The translations under genes and the position numbers were made by a program. Under the pieces are notes generated by a model. That model saw nothing but the letters and a program-made list of their open reading frames with translations, had not been told where the DNA came from and made no database searches. From NCBI RefSeq assembly GCF_003366055.1, contig NZ_CP025544.1, forward strand, positions 1-64,000: 64,000 nt of DNA. Reading direction: 5' to 3'. Origin of the DNA: Candidatus Chromulinivorax destructor. GTDB lineage: Bacteria; Babelota; Babeliae; Babelales; Chromulinivoraceae. The first letter of the stretch is position 1; every line of letters starts with the position of its first letter. This document shows, piece after piece, positions 9,357 through 18,643 of this stretch.

Positions 9357-9412
9357 AAAAAATAGACTTTTTTTTGCATAGTATGAAACAGTGCAAAAAA
9401 AGTCTATTTTTA
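9357..9412. terminator. Terminator between convergent genes
   Basis: The long hairpin AAAATAGACTTTTTTTTGCA / TGCAAAAAAAGTCTATTTT has a 13-base loop. It lies between the lipoprotein gene and the minus-strand gene ending at 9441. Confidence 0.8.
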
Positions 9413-9440
9413 TCTTGATGCTTTAGATAGATTAAATATT

Positions 9441-9788
9441 TTAAACGTACAGTATAGAATACATTGTACCTGAAGCACTTGAACTCATTGAAGGTTTTAA
9501 TTGGCCAATAACATTATACTTTCCTAAAGAATTTTCATCAACATATGCAAATTGAACATTTTTATATGTTTCCTTTTTGCTTGTCTTAGGATTAGTTATT
9601 ATTGCATCCCAGGTGCCATCTTCTGTATTTTTTAATAACTGCCCATTTGTATTTGGATTAAATGGATTAGTCGAAGTGCTAAAATATGATTGAGATTTAG
9701 TACCTTGAGGTATTGAATCTGCTGAAATATATGTATGTCCTAAGGTTAACATCATCAAAGATAACATTATTTTTTTAATATTTTTCAT
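9441..9788 (-). CDS. Small exported protein, unknown function
   Basis: The product is 115 residues with a signal peptide MKNIKKIMLSLMMLTLGHTYISA. AAAAGGAGAATC precedes the ATG, a strong ribosome site. The mature chain is Ser/Thr/Asn-rich, consistent with a secreted beta protein. No family was recognised. A C8/G8 homopolymer lies about 106 bases upstream of its start. Confidence 0.75.
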   Translation of the reverse strand: MKNIKKIMLSLMMLTLGHTYISADSIPQGTKSQSYFSTSTNPFNPNTNGQLLKNTEDGTWDAIITNPKTSKKETYKNVQFAYVDENSLGKYNVIGQLKPSMSSSASGTMYSILYV

Positions 9789-10158
9789 GATTCTCCTTTT
9801 CTTGTAAATGCAGAACTATTATTTATTTTTATCTGCACTACTTAAAATTTAAATTTTTCTATCTGACTTAATATTACCAAACGCCCCCCCCATAAAATCA
9901 AGAGTTTGTCTGACTTGTTTTCAAATTGTGTTTTTGTAGAGATTGAATAATCTGTTTCATCTAAATTTTATAAATAAAAATAAAATATCATGGTTTTTTT
10001 ATGAATGCCGTTATTAAAAATTCAAATTGAATAGAAGTGAAAATTAGAAATATTGTATTTGGTTCAGATTGTTTGTTATGGTAGTTTTGTATAAGTTATT
10101 TATAGCGAATAATTAAAAAATATGTGTGTTATCTTTCTAACAAAAAAGGAAATTTCTT
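9789..10158. other. Gene-free interval (370 bp)
   Basis: This AT-rich stretch lies between two divergent small exported-protein genes and so should hold both promoters. The only distinct feature is a run of eight C at 9894-9901, striking in this composition. No gene or RNA was recognised. Confidence 0.6.
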
Positions 10159-10533
10159 ATGAAAAAAATTATAAAAATTTTAGCATTATTTGGATTTCTT
10201 ATGATAAATTCATATGCATTTACTGAATCTGCAGTATATGTAACTGTTAAACTTCCAAATGATACTTTTCAGCTTACTGAATTAATAAAATTTAAGCAGA
10301 CTGCTTTTGGTGCTACTCTTCGTAGTGGTTCGAATCAGAATAAATTATTAAAAGGTCCTGCTGAAAAGACTTTTCATTGGAATGCTGCAAATGATAATGC
10401 TTATTATATTGTACGTGGAACTATTAATGGGCATCAAGTGGATGTAACGTTAGATGTAGCTGTATTTAAAGGTCATCGTAATTGGACCTGGAGTTTTAAT
10501 GATGATGGTTCTTATAATTTAGTTAAAAATTAA
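10159..10533 (+). CDS. Small exported protein, paralogue A of a pair
   Basis: The 124-residue product has a signal peptide (MKKIIKILALFGFLMINSYAF). The mature part, with VTVKLPNDTFQL, LLKGPAEKTFHW and FKGHRNWTWSFNDDGS, is closely matched by the gene at 10802: the same block order, the same length, and the same ribosome site (AAAAAGGA before the ATG). The pair is a tandem duplication that has diverged. It looks like a small secreted beta-sheet protein; function unknown. Confidence 0.8.
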   Translation: MKKIIKILALFGFLMINSYAFTESAVYVTVKLPNDTFQLTELIKFKQTAFGATLRSGSNQNKLLKGPAEKTFHWNAANDNAYYIVRGTINGHQVDVTLDVAVFKGHRNWTWSFNDDGSYNLVKN

Positions 10534-10592
10534 GGTTGTAATTTTAATAAGTTTTTCAATGTAAAGCTTATTGGAAAACTAAATACATAAAG

Positions 10593-10652
10593 TATCTCTT
10601 TTGTTTATTGGTTAAAATAGTCCGGTAATTAAAAGAGATATTTTATTTTTTA
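10593..10652 (+). terminator. Probable terminator
   Basis: The stem TATCTCTTTT / AAAAGAGATA has an internal loop and is followed by a T-rich tract. It lies in the gap after the first of the two paralogous genes. Confidence 0.55.
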
Positions 10653-10801
10653 CAGCTCAAAAAAAAACTTTTGAATGTAATGCTGATGTGAAAAAGTTCT
10701 TATTATTAGGAAAAAGAATATTTTAATGCTCATAATAAAAGTAAATATAATATTACCTCAATCTGAAATTTAATATGTATTGTAAAAAAAGGATGTTTCT
10801 C

Positions 10802-11176
10802 ATGAAAAAGATTGTACAATTTTTAGCATTATTTTCATTTATAATGATAAATTCATATACATACTGTGGAACAGTAAATGTGACGGTTAAGTTTCCAAAT
10901 GATACCTTTACGCTTGTTGAAGCAAAGCAAAAACATTCTTGGCGTCATAAAGAATTATTAAAAGGGCCTGCTGAAAAGACTTTTCAGTGGGATGCTGGTG
11001 CTAGAGAAAATTATCATTATGTCGTAGAAGGAATTGCTGATAATAAAAATGTAAATGTCACTAAGCCTGTACATGCATTTAAAGGTCATCGTGATTGGTT
11101 GTGGGATTTTAAACCTGATGGTTCTTGGTCTTTATTATATCTTAATGAATATGGAAATTATATTCTTATTAATTAA
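10802..11176 (+). CDS. Small exported protein, paralogue B of a pair
   Basis: The ATG at 10802 is chosen over an upstream in-frame ATG at 10775 because AAAAAAGGATG precedes it and because the resulting N-terminus (MKKIVQFLALFSFIMINSYTYC) aligns with paralogue A. The 124-residue product shares VTVKFPNDTF, LLKGPAEKTFQW and FKGHRDWLWDFKPDGS with that neighbour. The two differ mainly at the very C-terminus, where this copy adds a Tyr/Asn-rich end. Confidence 0.8.
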   Translation: MKKIVQFLALFSFIMINSYTYCGTVNVTVKFPNDTFTLVEAKQKHSWRHKELLKGPAEKTFQWDAGARENYHYVVEGIADNKNVNVTKPVHAFKGHRDWLWDFKPDGSWSLLYLNEYGNYILIN

Positions 11177-11277
11177 AAGACTATGTAAAAAATAATTAAT
11201 CAAAATTTTTGAACAGCAGAAGTAAATTGGCATAAAACTAAAAAGCTTATGCTGTTAAAGAATCTTTACGTAAAGAA

Positions 11278-11364
11278 GATGAACATGTTGCATTGCATTT
11301 TAGATCAATAATTTATGATGTAAAATTTCAATGGTTAGATGAAGCGTATAGATTTTTGGTGTAG
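11278..11364 (+). pseudogene. Fragment of the 8624 lipoprotein gene (3' end)
   Basis: In one frame this reads DEHVALHFRSIIYDVKFQW, followed by LDEAYRFLV and a stop. The last codons of the lipoprotein gene at 8624-9328 encode HHVALHFRSTIYDVKLEW, LDVAYRFLV and a stop. There is no start codon or signal sequence, so this is the tail left by a partial duplication and deletion. Confidence 0.8.
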
Positions 11365-11389
11365 AAAATTGATTTGCATAACTTAGATG

Positions 11390-11431
11390 CTAGGAGCTGA
11401 TTGTATACGATTATATAATCAGTTCCTATTT
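11390..11431. terminator. Terminator-like hairpin
   Basis: AGGAGCTGATT pairs with AATCAGTTCCT across a short AT-rich loop. It lies between the pseudogene fragment and the minus-strand gene ending at 11435. Confidence 0.6.
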
Positions 11432-11434
11432 TAT

Positions 11435-11983
11435 TTATTGAACAATATAGTTTATACCGTTTGAGGTAAAGTATGAACCTGGTGCAACATATCCGCTGTA
11501 TTTACCGACTCGAGTTGGGACAGTTGATGTGACTTCAAAATGAGTAAAGGTAAGAAATCTGGTATCATTCATGATTGCCAATGCTTCAGTAGGATCAATA
11601 ATAATCTGTTCATAGCCAAAAATTGTTTTTTGAGTTTGGTATATCTTTGTTGAGTTGTGTAAAGATGATCTGACAATGTAATACATTCCATCAGCAACAA
11701 ATATAGTGCCATCAATAATATGTTTTGTTGCAATGGTGGTATTGTTTGTTTGTAAATATTTATAGGTCAATGTTTCAGTAGAAAAGTCTTTTATCTTAGA
11801 AATAATTTTATGTGCTTGGTAGGAATAGATAACGTGGTGTTTTTTACCATCAATTATTTCTGTTGCGTTTGCAATTCCCATAAAAGCACAGACATTGTTA
11901 AAAGTATCTTTAATATTAAAAGCTTGTACTTGCATAGATAGCATGCATAACAGAGCAGTTATTATAAATTTTTTATGGTTCAT
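11435..11983 (-). CDS. Exported protein, unknown function
   Basis: The 182-residue product has a signal peptide (MNHKKFIITALLCMLSMQVQA). AAGGACTCTATC precedes the ATG. The mature part is rich in Thr, Ile and Tyr (IIDGKKHHVIYSYQAHKII, GTIFVADGMYYIVR, GSYFTSNGINYIVQ). The repeated G-x-Y-x-I-V pattern suggests a beta-sheet fold. No family was recognised. A TAGG element lies about 90 bases upstream of its start. Confidence 0.75.
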   Translation of the reverse strand: MNHKKFIITALLCMLSMQVQAFNIKDTFNNVCAFMGIANATEIIDGKKHHVIYSYQAHKIISKIKDFSTETLTYKYLQTNNTTIATKHIIDGTIFVADGMYYIVRSSLHNSTKIYQTQKTIFGYEQIIIDPTEALAIMNDTRFLTFTHFEVTSTVPTRVGKYSGYVAPGSYFTSNGINYIVQ

Positions 11984-12069
11984 GATAGAGTCCTTAAAAA
12001 TTGATACGTTTATTGCATTGATGTTTATTGTGCCATCTTTTTATAGTCTGTGCAAGCATGGTTACATAT

Positions 12070-12277
12070 TAGGCTGTGTGAACCAAATTTAAAAATAAGA
12101 TACAAGCCTGCGATATCGCTTAGCTCATCTCCGGAAGCATGGGTGGCGGCGGCCACTGTACGCTTTTTTTTATGTAAAGAAAGAGTGCAACAGGCCCACC
12201 GGGCTGCAGATTCCCGGAGTTTTCGTAGAAAACGCAGGGCAAAACTCTATAGTAAAAATTTGGTTCACAGAACCTAG
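12070..12277 (-). repeat. TAGG element, copy 2 (short form, complete)
   Basis: Complete copy in the reverse orientation, TAGGCTGTGTGAACC to GGTTCACAGAACCTA, with the GTGGCGGCGGCCAC hairpin near the centre. Both ends are intact. Confidence 0.9.
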
Positions 12278-12372
12278 AATCTTTTTAGCTTTATCTTGCT
12301 AAAATATTTACTTAATTTACTATAGTCTATTTGAGTTTTGATAATAATTTTTTGTAACAAAAGGCCCTATCA

Positions 12373-13374
12373 ATGGACAGATCAAAAATATATCTAGCAG
12401 TGGTAGTAAGTTTTTATAATTTTTTTGCTCATAGTTCTCAAGTATCTTCTTCTTATCCAAAATCATCTTTTGATTCCAATTCTTCTGTATCAGCTCTATC
12501 ATATACCACTACTGTAAAAAAAATATTTGCATCATCTGATGATGATTGTATAAAAAGTTATGCTGCTCAAGCTTTAGTTTGCGCATCAATTAAGCAAAAA
12601 GTGACTTATAACATTATTTCAGATTTAGATGCATTACGTATCTCTCATTCTGAAAAATGGAATATGTATATGAATAGTTATCGAAATACCCAGTCAGGAA
12701 ATACTCTTTTGATTGATGCTGTTGTTGCATCAGATGGTGCTATGATTGATTTTCTACACAGATCAGGTGTCGATTGCAATAAAAAAAATTATGAAGGGAA
12801 AACAGTTCTTCATAGCGCTGTTGATGTTCATGATACAAACCCATTGAAAGTTCGTCCATTGTTTCCTACGATAGAATTAATTTCATATTTTGTACTGACA
12901 TCTTTAGAGCATTTGTCTGCATACAGATCAATGAATTCATCTATAAAGGATGCATCAGGTAGGACAGCTTTAGATATTGCGTTGCAAGAAAATTTAGATG
13001 ATTCAGTTATACTATTTTTGTTAGAAAATTTTTATATACATGTATCTTTGCCTTATGAAGTGTATCTTAAAGTTCGTGATATCGTCATCAAGCATAAAAA
13101 AGAGTCTTTACTTGCTCGACTCGATAGTCAAAATTTTGCATCTCTGGTTACGACTCATCAACAGGTGCAAACAGTTGGAACGTACGAAGGTAATAGAATT
13201 CGCTCGTTGAGTGAAAATGATAAATTTGATCAAAAACAGACAGATAAGCTTATGAATTATAAGCCTTTTGCAGCTGTTCAATCATTATATGCCCCTGCAA
13301 AAAAACAAATATATAAACCTATGGGTTTTGATATTAAGCAGCAATATGAAGGGCAGCATAAAAAATTATATTAG
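12373..13374 (+). CDS. Exported protein with degenerate ankyrin repeats, stop codon in a TAGG element
   Basis: The 333-residue product has a weak signal peptide (MDRSKIYLAVVVSFYNFFAHSSQ) and a Ser-rich linker. Ankyrin-like repeats start near 112 (NTLLIDAVVASDGAMIDFLH, KTVLHSAVDVHD) and 190 (RTALDIALQENLDDSVILFLLE). AAAAGG precedes the ATG. The stop codon TAG at 13372-13374 is the terminal TAG of TAGG element copy 3, so the present C-terminus was probably set by insertion of the element. There is no CaaX tail; any original tail would have been lost. Confidence 0.75.
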   Translation: MDRSKIYLAVVVSFYNFFAHSSQVSSSYPKSSFDSNSSVSALSYTTTVKKIFASSDDDCIKSYAAQALVCASIKQKVTYNIISDLDALRISHSEKWNMYMNSYRNTQSGNTLLIDAVVASDGAMIDFLHRSGVDCNKKNYEGKTVLHSAVDVHDTNPLKVRPLFPTIELISYFVLTSLEHLSAYRSMNSSIKDASGRTALDIALQENLDDSVILFLLENFYIHVSLPYEVYLKVRDIVIKHKKESLLARLDSQNFASLVTTHQQVQTVGTYEGNRIRSLSENDKFDQKQTDKLMNYKPFAAVQSLYAPAKKQIYKPMGFDIKQQYEGQHKKLY

Positions 13375-13610
13375 GTTGAGTGAATCAAATTTTTACAAGA
13401 GATTTTTGCCCTAGGTTTTCTATAAAAATTCTCCAGATCTGCAGGCCAGTGGGCCTGATGCACTTTTTTAAATCTTAGTCAGGTTTAATTTCTCAACTTT
13501 TGCATAGATTGACGTAGTTTTTCATTAAATAAGCGTAACGTGGCCGCCGCCACCACTGTTTGCCAAGATGAGCTCAGCGATATCGTATGATTGCATGCTA
13601 CTTTCACAGC
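13372..13610 (+). repeat. TAGG element, copy 3 (long form, decayed right end)
   Basis: Long form with the extra block of about 60 bp (CAGGTTTAATTTCTCAA through GACGTAGTTTTTCATTAAAT) before the GTGGCCGCCGCCAC hairpin. The right end keeps only TTCACAGCC. The left end overlaps the stop codon of the upstream gene. Confidence 0.85.
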
Positions 13611-13784
13611 CAAGAGATGCGCCGTTTTTGTCTTCTGTAGCTTTTAACGATGGTTCAAGCATCAGTGTATTAATTTGTATGGGTACTGATTCTATTGATT
13701 TTAGCGCATGTTTTTTAATATCATAATAGAAAAATTAAGATGTTTTTTAAGTGTCTATTAATCTATTAATTGGAAATTAAAAAT

Positions 13785-14789
13785 ATGAAAATAGTAAAAT
13801 TATGCCTGTTATTACTCATCTGTTTATGCCAAGATTTTTTTATACTATCTCAAGAATTACAGGTTACATCTATTGTTAAGCAACCAGCTGATCTATCTTT
13901 GGTGCAATTTGCACATTTGGATGATAGTTTTAATTTTTTACAATCACAAAATATTTTAGATCAATCTTTTCAAGATTTTGTATTAGAAAATTTATCGTTA
14001 GACTCTACTGATAATCAAAACCCAAATGATACATTGACAACAATTGTTCAGCAAGCGCATGGACTTGTTTCAGACACTTTAAAGAATAGATTTTTTTCAG
14101 CTATAAATTGTATTATTGATAGCGATGAAAATTTAGATCAGATTGAAGATCCAATATTTATATATGTCATGAGTCATAAAGACGACTTTATGAAGCCTAT
14201 GATGCGTACATGGGTAGAAGAATGGGAAAAAACTTTAGATCAAGATGGTTTTCCTTTGTTAAACTGGTGTTTGAATCATGTAGAAATAGCAAAATTGTTA
14301 GTTGATTTAAAGGCTGATATCAATATGCAAGATAAAAGTGGTTGGGCTCCTTTGCATTATGCTGCCTTTAAAAACTGTCCTAAAAATGTTCAAATGTATC
14401 TTGATGCAGGCGCTGATATTAATATTCAAAATGATATGAAATCAACTCCATTGCATATTGCAGCTTGGCAAAACCATATTAACATCGTTGGGATGTTAAT
14501 TGCTCAAGGTGCAGACTTGAATCGAAAAGATTTGCACGGTAATACCCCATTATATGTAACAGAGTATAGAGGGATTATTAATATGCTTATTGCAGCTGGA
14601 GCAAAGCTTGATCATCAAGACTTAATGGAAGATTCAACAACATCGAATTATAGAAAATTTGCATATCATGCAATAAAAAATGCGCGGGAGAATCAAAATA
14701 ATCAAGTTGATAAGAAAAAACAGATTGCTTTAACAGCTAAAATACGACAACTTTTTCCCGATAAAAATTGTCATTGTGTTGTATCATAA
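13785..14789 (+). CDS. Exported ankyrin-repeat protein with CaaX tail (CVVS)
   Basis: The ATG at 13785, with TTGGAAATT upstream, is preferred to an in-frame TTG at 13770 that has no ribosome site. The 334-residue product has a signal peptide (MKIVKLCLLLLICLCQDFFIL), the shared N-terminal module (about 38-150, with FNFLQSQN, FQDFVLENLS and DPIFIYVMSHKDDF), and four ankyrin repeats (about 160-275; WAPLHYAAFKN, TPLHIAAWQNH). The end is CHCVVS, a CaaX box. The next CaaX ankyrin gene starts 32 bases downstream, so the two are likely one operon. Confidence 0.87.
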   Translation: MKIVKLCLLLLICLCQDFFILSQELQVTSIVKQPADLSLVQFAHLDDSFNFLQSQNILDQSFQDFVLENLSLDSTDNQNPNDTLTTIVQQAHGLVSDTLKNRFFSAINCIIDSDENLDQIEDPIFIYVMSHKDDFMKPMMRTWVEEWEKTLDQDGFPLLNWCLNHVEIAKLLVDLKADINMQDKSGWAPLHYAAFKNCPKNVQMYLDAGADINIQNDMKSTPLHIAAWQNHINIVGMLIAQGADLNRKDLHGNTPLYVTEYRGIINMLIAAGAKLDHQDLMEDSTTSNYRKFAYHAIKNARENQNNQVDKKKQIALTAKIRQLFPDKNCHCVVS

Positions 14790-14821
14790 TACACGTACAT
14801 AAAATATATATGGAATTATGA

Positions 14822-15661
14822 ATGAACAATATAATAAAGCTTAAAAAAATAGAATTAATACTATTTTTTATAATGAGCTTGCAAGGATTCTTAGTTGCAT
14901 CAGTACCAAATAAACGTCAAATAATTATTGATGAAATAGTTAAAAAGTTTATTGGTTTAGCAGATGGCTTTGATTTTTTGAAATCGCAAGGTCGTATAGA
15001 TCAATCATTCTGTGATTTTTTAGAACTAAATTTATCGTATGATGATGAAGAACAAGATGCTAATGCAGGTGAGGTTATTGAACGAGCAATGAATGTTATA
15101 GAACAACCGATGCAAAAAATATTTTTATCAACGATAAGCAGTGCAATAGAAGAACAAAAACGTCTGGATCAGTTTGACGATCCGATATTTTTATATGTTA
15201 TGCAGCATAAAAATGATTATATGAACGATATGGTTTGCCACTGGGTTAATATTCAAGATGATGAAGGTAAAGCGCTATTGCATACAGCAGCTTTCAATGA
15301 TACTACAGAAGTTGCAAGCATGTTGATTGGTGCAGGTGCGCATCTTAATCTTCAGGATAATCATGGTAAAACTCCATTACATTATGCAGTTTTATTAGCT
15401 GATGCATCTGATGTTGCAACTGAATTATTGCTTGCAGGTTCAAATATTAATGCGAAAGATAATGATGGGCTGACTCCATTGCATTATGCTGCACATAGAG
15501 GAAACTTACAGGCGGTCTATTTTTTTATTCTTGCAGGCGCTGATATGAATATTCAAGATCATCATGGCAAGACAGCTGAACAAGTAGCAGGCTCTTTTGA
15601 AGTGCATGCTTGTTTTTTACAAAATAGAATTATGAAAAATTTAGGTTGCACGATATCATAA
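14822..15661 (+). CDS. Exported ankyrin-repeat protein with CaaX tail (CTIS)
   Basis: The 279-residue product has a signal peptide ending near VASVPNK. The shared module covers about 35-140 (LADGFDFLKSQG, FCDFLELNLS, DPIFLYVMQHKNDYM). Three ankyrin repeats follow (KALLHTAAFND, TPLHYAVLLAD, TPLHYAAHRGN). The tail is GCTIS, a CaaX box. It lies immediately downstream of the CVVS ankyrin gene and is probably co-transcribed. Confidence 0.87.
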   Translation: MNNIIKLKKIELILFFIMSLQGFLVASVPNKRQIIIDEIVKKFIGLADGFDFLKSQGRIDQSFCDFLELNLSYDDEEQDANAGEVIERAMNVIEQPMQKIFLSTISSAIEEQKRLDQFDDPIFLYVMQHKNDYMNDMVCHWVNIQDDEGKALLHTAAFNDTTEVASMLIGAGAHLNLQDNHGKTPLHYAVLLADASDVATELLLAGSNINAKDNDGLTPLHYAAHRGNLQAVYFFILAGADMNIQDHHGKTAEQVAGSFEVHACFLQNRIMKNLGCTIS

Positions 15662-15773
15662 ATTTTTTAATTATCGCTATGAATTTTTTGTTTGAAAGAT
15701 CTTTGATATTTTATGATCTTTAGGTACTATTGCTCCACTAGTTTATTAAAAATAAGTATGAAAGATTTTTTTG

Positions 15774-16073
15774 ATGAAAAATATACGAACAAAAATTGTA
15801 TTTTTGAGTTTTTTACTACTTTCTTGTTATAGCGTGCAAGCTATGGAAAATAACACTATGACACTATCACGTTGTTTGATTCAAGCTGCTTATCAAGCAA
15901 AAGATCAAGGTGATGAGCTACGAGCTCGTGAATTATTTGCAAAAAACAAACGATATAAACAGTTTGAACAATCTGCGCAGTATGAAAATTTAGTTACAGC
16001 AGTTATAGCAAGAGATTATGAACAAGAACGTGCTATACTTTTTGTATTAATGGAAAATTCTGGAAAATTATAA
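15774..16073 (+). CDS. Small exported protein, unknown function
   Basis: The ATG at 15774 gives a 99-residue product with a clean signal peptide (MKNIRTKIVFLSFLLLSCYSVQA), better than the TTG one codon upstream. The mature part is helical and charged (AAYQAKDQGDELRARELFA), somewhat like a TPR-type helix pair, though too short to call. A very strong terminator follows. Confidence 0.7.
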   Translation: MKNIRTKIVFLSFLLLSCYSVQAMENNTMTLSRCLIQAAYQAKDQGDELRARELFAKNKRYKQFEQSAQYENLVTAVIARDYEQERAILFVLMENSGKL

Positions 16074-16090
16074 GTTCTACATGCAATTTT

Positions 16091-16139
16091 AAGAGAGAAA
16101 ATAGGATGCACATTTCTTGCATCCTATTTTCTCTCTTTT
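16091..16139 (+). terminator. Strong rho-independent terminator
   Basis: A perfect 20-base stem (AAGAGAGAAAATAGGATGCA and its complement) with a 7-base loop, followed by TTTT. It ends the small exported gene at 15774. Confidence 0.9.
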
Positions 16140-16154
16140 GTTATTTTACCAGCT

Positions 16155-16422
16155 CGGTTGCGTGAACCAAATTTTTACCAAAGAGTTTTGCCCTCCGTTT
16201 TCTACAAAAACTCCGGGAATTTGCATGCCAGTGGGCCTGATGCACTCTTTTTTAAAACTTAGCCAGGTTTAATTTCTCAAAGTTTGCTTCGTTTTTTGCA
16301 TAGATTGACGTAGTTTTTCATTAAATAAGCGTATAGTGGCCGCCGCCACCACTGTTTCAGGAGATGAGCGAAGCGATATCGTAGGATTGTACGCAACTTT
16401 TAAATTTGGTTCACACAGCCTA
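16155..16422 (+). repeat. TAGG element, copy 4 (long form) plus an extra end
   Basis: Long form with the extra block of about 60 bp and the GTGGCCGCCGCCAC hairpin. Its right end CACAGCCTA is followed at once by a second left end (16422-16441, AGGTTGCGTGAACCAAATTT). That suggests a second copy once stood in tandem and lost its body. Confidence 0.9.
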
Positions 16423-16441
16423 GGTTGCGTGAACCAAATTT

Positions 16442-17095
16442 TCACTTATATTCATTTATTTTTGCATCAATAATTGGTTTAAGGTTCAGCCATGCATCAG
16501 CAGTTGTATCCATAGCTATTTGAGAAATTCTTGCAAGATTATTAATTGATAAATTATGAGAGTTAATAAGCTCACTGCACCATACGGTTTGTGCAAATTT
16601 ATGTCCCGGACTAAATTGAGGAGACTTTTTATAATTTCCATATTTTTTATAAAATTCACCTGGTCCAAAAGCTTGGTCATACCATAATTTTGCAGTTTCA
16701 TCTTCTGGGCATCTGCTCGTAAGTAAAATATTAAAAAAAGTTTCTTGAATAGTTAGCTCATCTTGCGGAGTTGCGATTGTCGATAATTTTTTATCACTAT
16801 ATTTATGTGCAAGAAGTTGTTGCATGATTGAGCCAATACGCATTCTTTTGTTACGATCAAGTGGTTGTTCTGAGTAGGTGTAGTCTTGATCAGATTTCCA
16901 TTGATAATCTTTAATTTTAATATCATTAAGAGGTTCAAGTTCACAAGCTAGTCGAGCAATTGATTCATCGATGATGATTGGGTGCGTTTCAGATAAGGTT
17001 AGATTTTGCATGCTCAGCAATTGATTATTACTTGAAAATAATAATTGCGCTATGAAGAATACGTTGAAAAATAGATGAACAGATATTTTTTTCAT
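16442..17095 (-). CDS. Exported protein, unknown function
   Basis: The 217-residue product has a signal peptide (MKKISVHLFFNVFFIAQLLFSSNN) and AAAGGTAGC before the ATG. The mature region has helical stretches and the motifs LWYDQAFGPGEFYKKYG and SPGHKFAQTVWCSELI. No family was recognised. The TGA stop abuts the stray TAGG element end at 16422-16441, so the C-terminus may have been altered by that insertion. Confidence 0.72.
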   Translation of the reverse strand: MKKISVHLFFNVFFIAQLLFSSNNQLLSMQNLTLSETHPIIIDESIARLACELEPLNDIKIKDYQWKSDQDYTYSEQPLDRNKRMRIGSIMQQLLAHKYSDKKLSTIATPQDELTIQETFFNILLTSRCPEDETAKLWYDQAFGPGEFYKKYGNYKKSPQFSPGHKFAQTVWCSELINSHNLSINNLARISQIAMDTTADAWLNLKPIIDAKINEYK

Positions 17096-17368
17096 GATGC
17101 TACCTTTATATACACAGGATTGAAATCATAACTATTTCTGACCAGGATGATGCTACAATTATTTTCAAATCATTGTCTACTTATTTCTTGAATATTTTTT
17201 ATAACGCTTTGTTTGTAGATATATTTACATATTTTTTTCAAAACGCTCAATCTGATTATGTTTTGTAAAAAGCAAGAAATTTATTAACTTTTTTTAATTG
17301 AGCTCAGCTATATTTTCTATTAGAATTGTAATAAATCATTTCATTATTTATTACATAAAGCGCATTTC

Positions 17369-18370
17369 ATGAAAACAATATACCAATCATTCTGGGGCTT
17401 TTTGCTCGTCACTCATATCATGTTACTTGCAGCGATGGATGCACCAAGCTTGCATCATGAGCAGGTTTGTCATCAATTATGCAATACATTAACAAATCAA
17501 GATGAACAGAAATTTCCAGTTGTTAATACTTCACAGCAGACTGAATGTGATGAAGAAAAAAGCGTCATGAGTAGTGTAACTACTTCAACCCAGCATGATT
17601 TTATTGAATATTCTTTTCTTGCTCATAACAGTTTATCATCGATATCTGCAATGGTATCAAACCTTGTACGTCGCATTAATACTTTAGAAGGAGCTGTTGC
17701 TCAAAAAGATCATCAAATAAATGAACTTCAGGCCAAAGTGGCAGATTTTGAAGAAACTAGAAAATTATATAGTGGTGTTTATAAAGAATTACCTTGTATT
17801 GTAAGAAATATGCATGTTTTTAATGACAATATTCATCATCTTAATCAAAGAGTATCACATCAAAAATCTTTTATTATTAATCAAGCAGCAATAGTAGAGC
17901 AAAATCAGCAGTATCTTGCAGAATTTATACATCAGCATAAAACTGAAATTGAAAAAGTTGAGAATCAAATTTGTAAACAAAGCTGCCGACAAGAGACAAT
18001 AGAATCAAAGTTGAAAAAATTATGTGAAATTGAAACTCAAGAGTTGCAAAGTAATCAAACTCGTCTTGAAAAAGAGCTGAAGGCAAATAAAGCATCAATG
18101 AAAGCTCTTGCGGCAATTAATTCTCAAAAGCAAGCTTGTGGGAAAAAAAGAGCTATTGCACGGACAACTAATTTAAGTGAAGTTGATCAAAACTTTGATT
18201 TGATGGTAGATATCGATTTAGAATCTTTAGATGGATTTATTCCAGAAACCCAAGAAGTTTTTGTGCCATCTCATTCTGCGCTTGTATCAGTAAGTTCGCA
18301 AGAATCATCCAATTCGAATCAAAGCACTCCTTTGCATGTTGCAAAAAGAACGCGTTTAGCAAGTAAATAA
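17369..18370 (+). CDS. Exported coiled-coil protein
   Basis: The 333-residue product has a signal peptide (MKTIYQSFWGFLLVTHIMLLAA). Residues about 90-250 are heptad-rich coiled coil (RRINTLEGAVAQKDHQINEL, ELQSNQTRLEKELKANKASM). The C-terminal 70 residues are Ser/Glu-rich and low complexity, ending in a basic patch (KRTRLASK). This is the build of a secreted or surface coiled-coil effector; the function is unknown. A TAGG element begins four bases after the stop codon. Confidence 0.75.
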   Translation: MKTIYQSFWGFLLVTHIMLLAAMDAPSLHHEQVCHQLCNTLTNQDEQKFPVVNTSQQTECDEEKSVMSSVTTSTQHDFIEYSFLAHNSLSSISAMVSNLVRRINTLEGAVAQKDHQINELQAKVADFEETRKLYSGVYKELPCIVRNMHVFNDNIHHLNQRVSHQKSFIINQAAIVEQNQQYLAEFIHQHKTEIEKVENQICKQSCRQETIESKLKKLCEIETQELQSNQTRLEKELKANKASMKALAAINSQKQACGKKRAIARTTNLSEVDQNFDLMVDIDLESLDGFIPETQEVFVPSHSALVSVSSQESSNSNQSTPLHVAKRTRLASK

Positions 18371-18374
18371 GATG

Positions 18375-18579
18375 AGGTTGAGTGAACCAAATTTTTACTT
18401 TAAAGATTTACCCTACGTTTTCTAGCAAAACTCCGGGAATTTGCTGGCCGGTGGGCCTCATGCACTATTTGTTTACATGAAAAAAGCGTAACGTGGCCGC
18501 GGCCACGACTGTTTGCCAAGATGAGCGAAGCGATATCGTAGGTTTTTGTGCACGTGTACATTTGGTTCACACAGTCTAG
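18375..18579 (+). repeat. TAGG element, copy 5 (short form, complete)
   Basis: Complete short form. The central hairpin here is a perfect palindrome, GTGGCCGCGGCCAC, where other copies have GTGGCCGCCGCCAC. It begins four bases after an upstream stop codon. Confidence 0.9.
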
Positions 18580-18643
18580 TCATAGAAAAACATATAGTTA
18601 TTAAGACGATTTGAGCCTAAAAAATTATGAAAGAATCTGTGGC

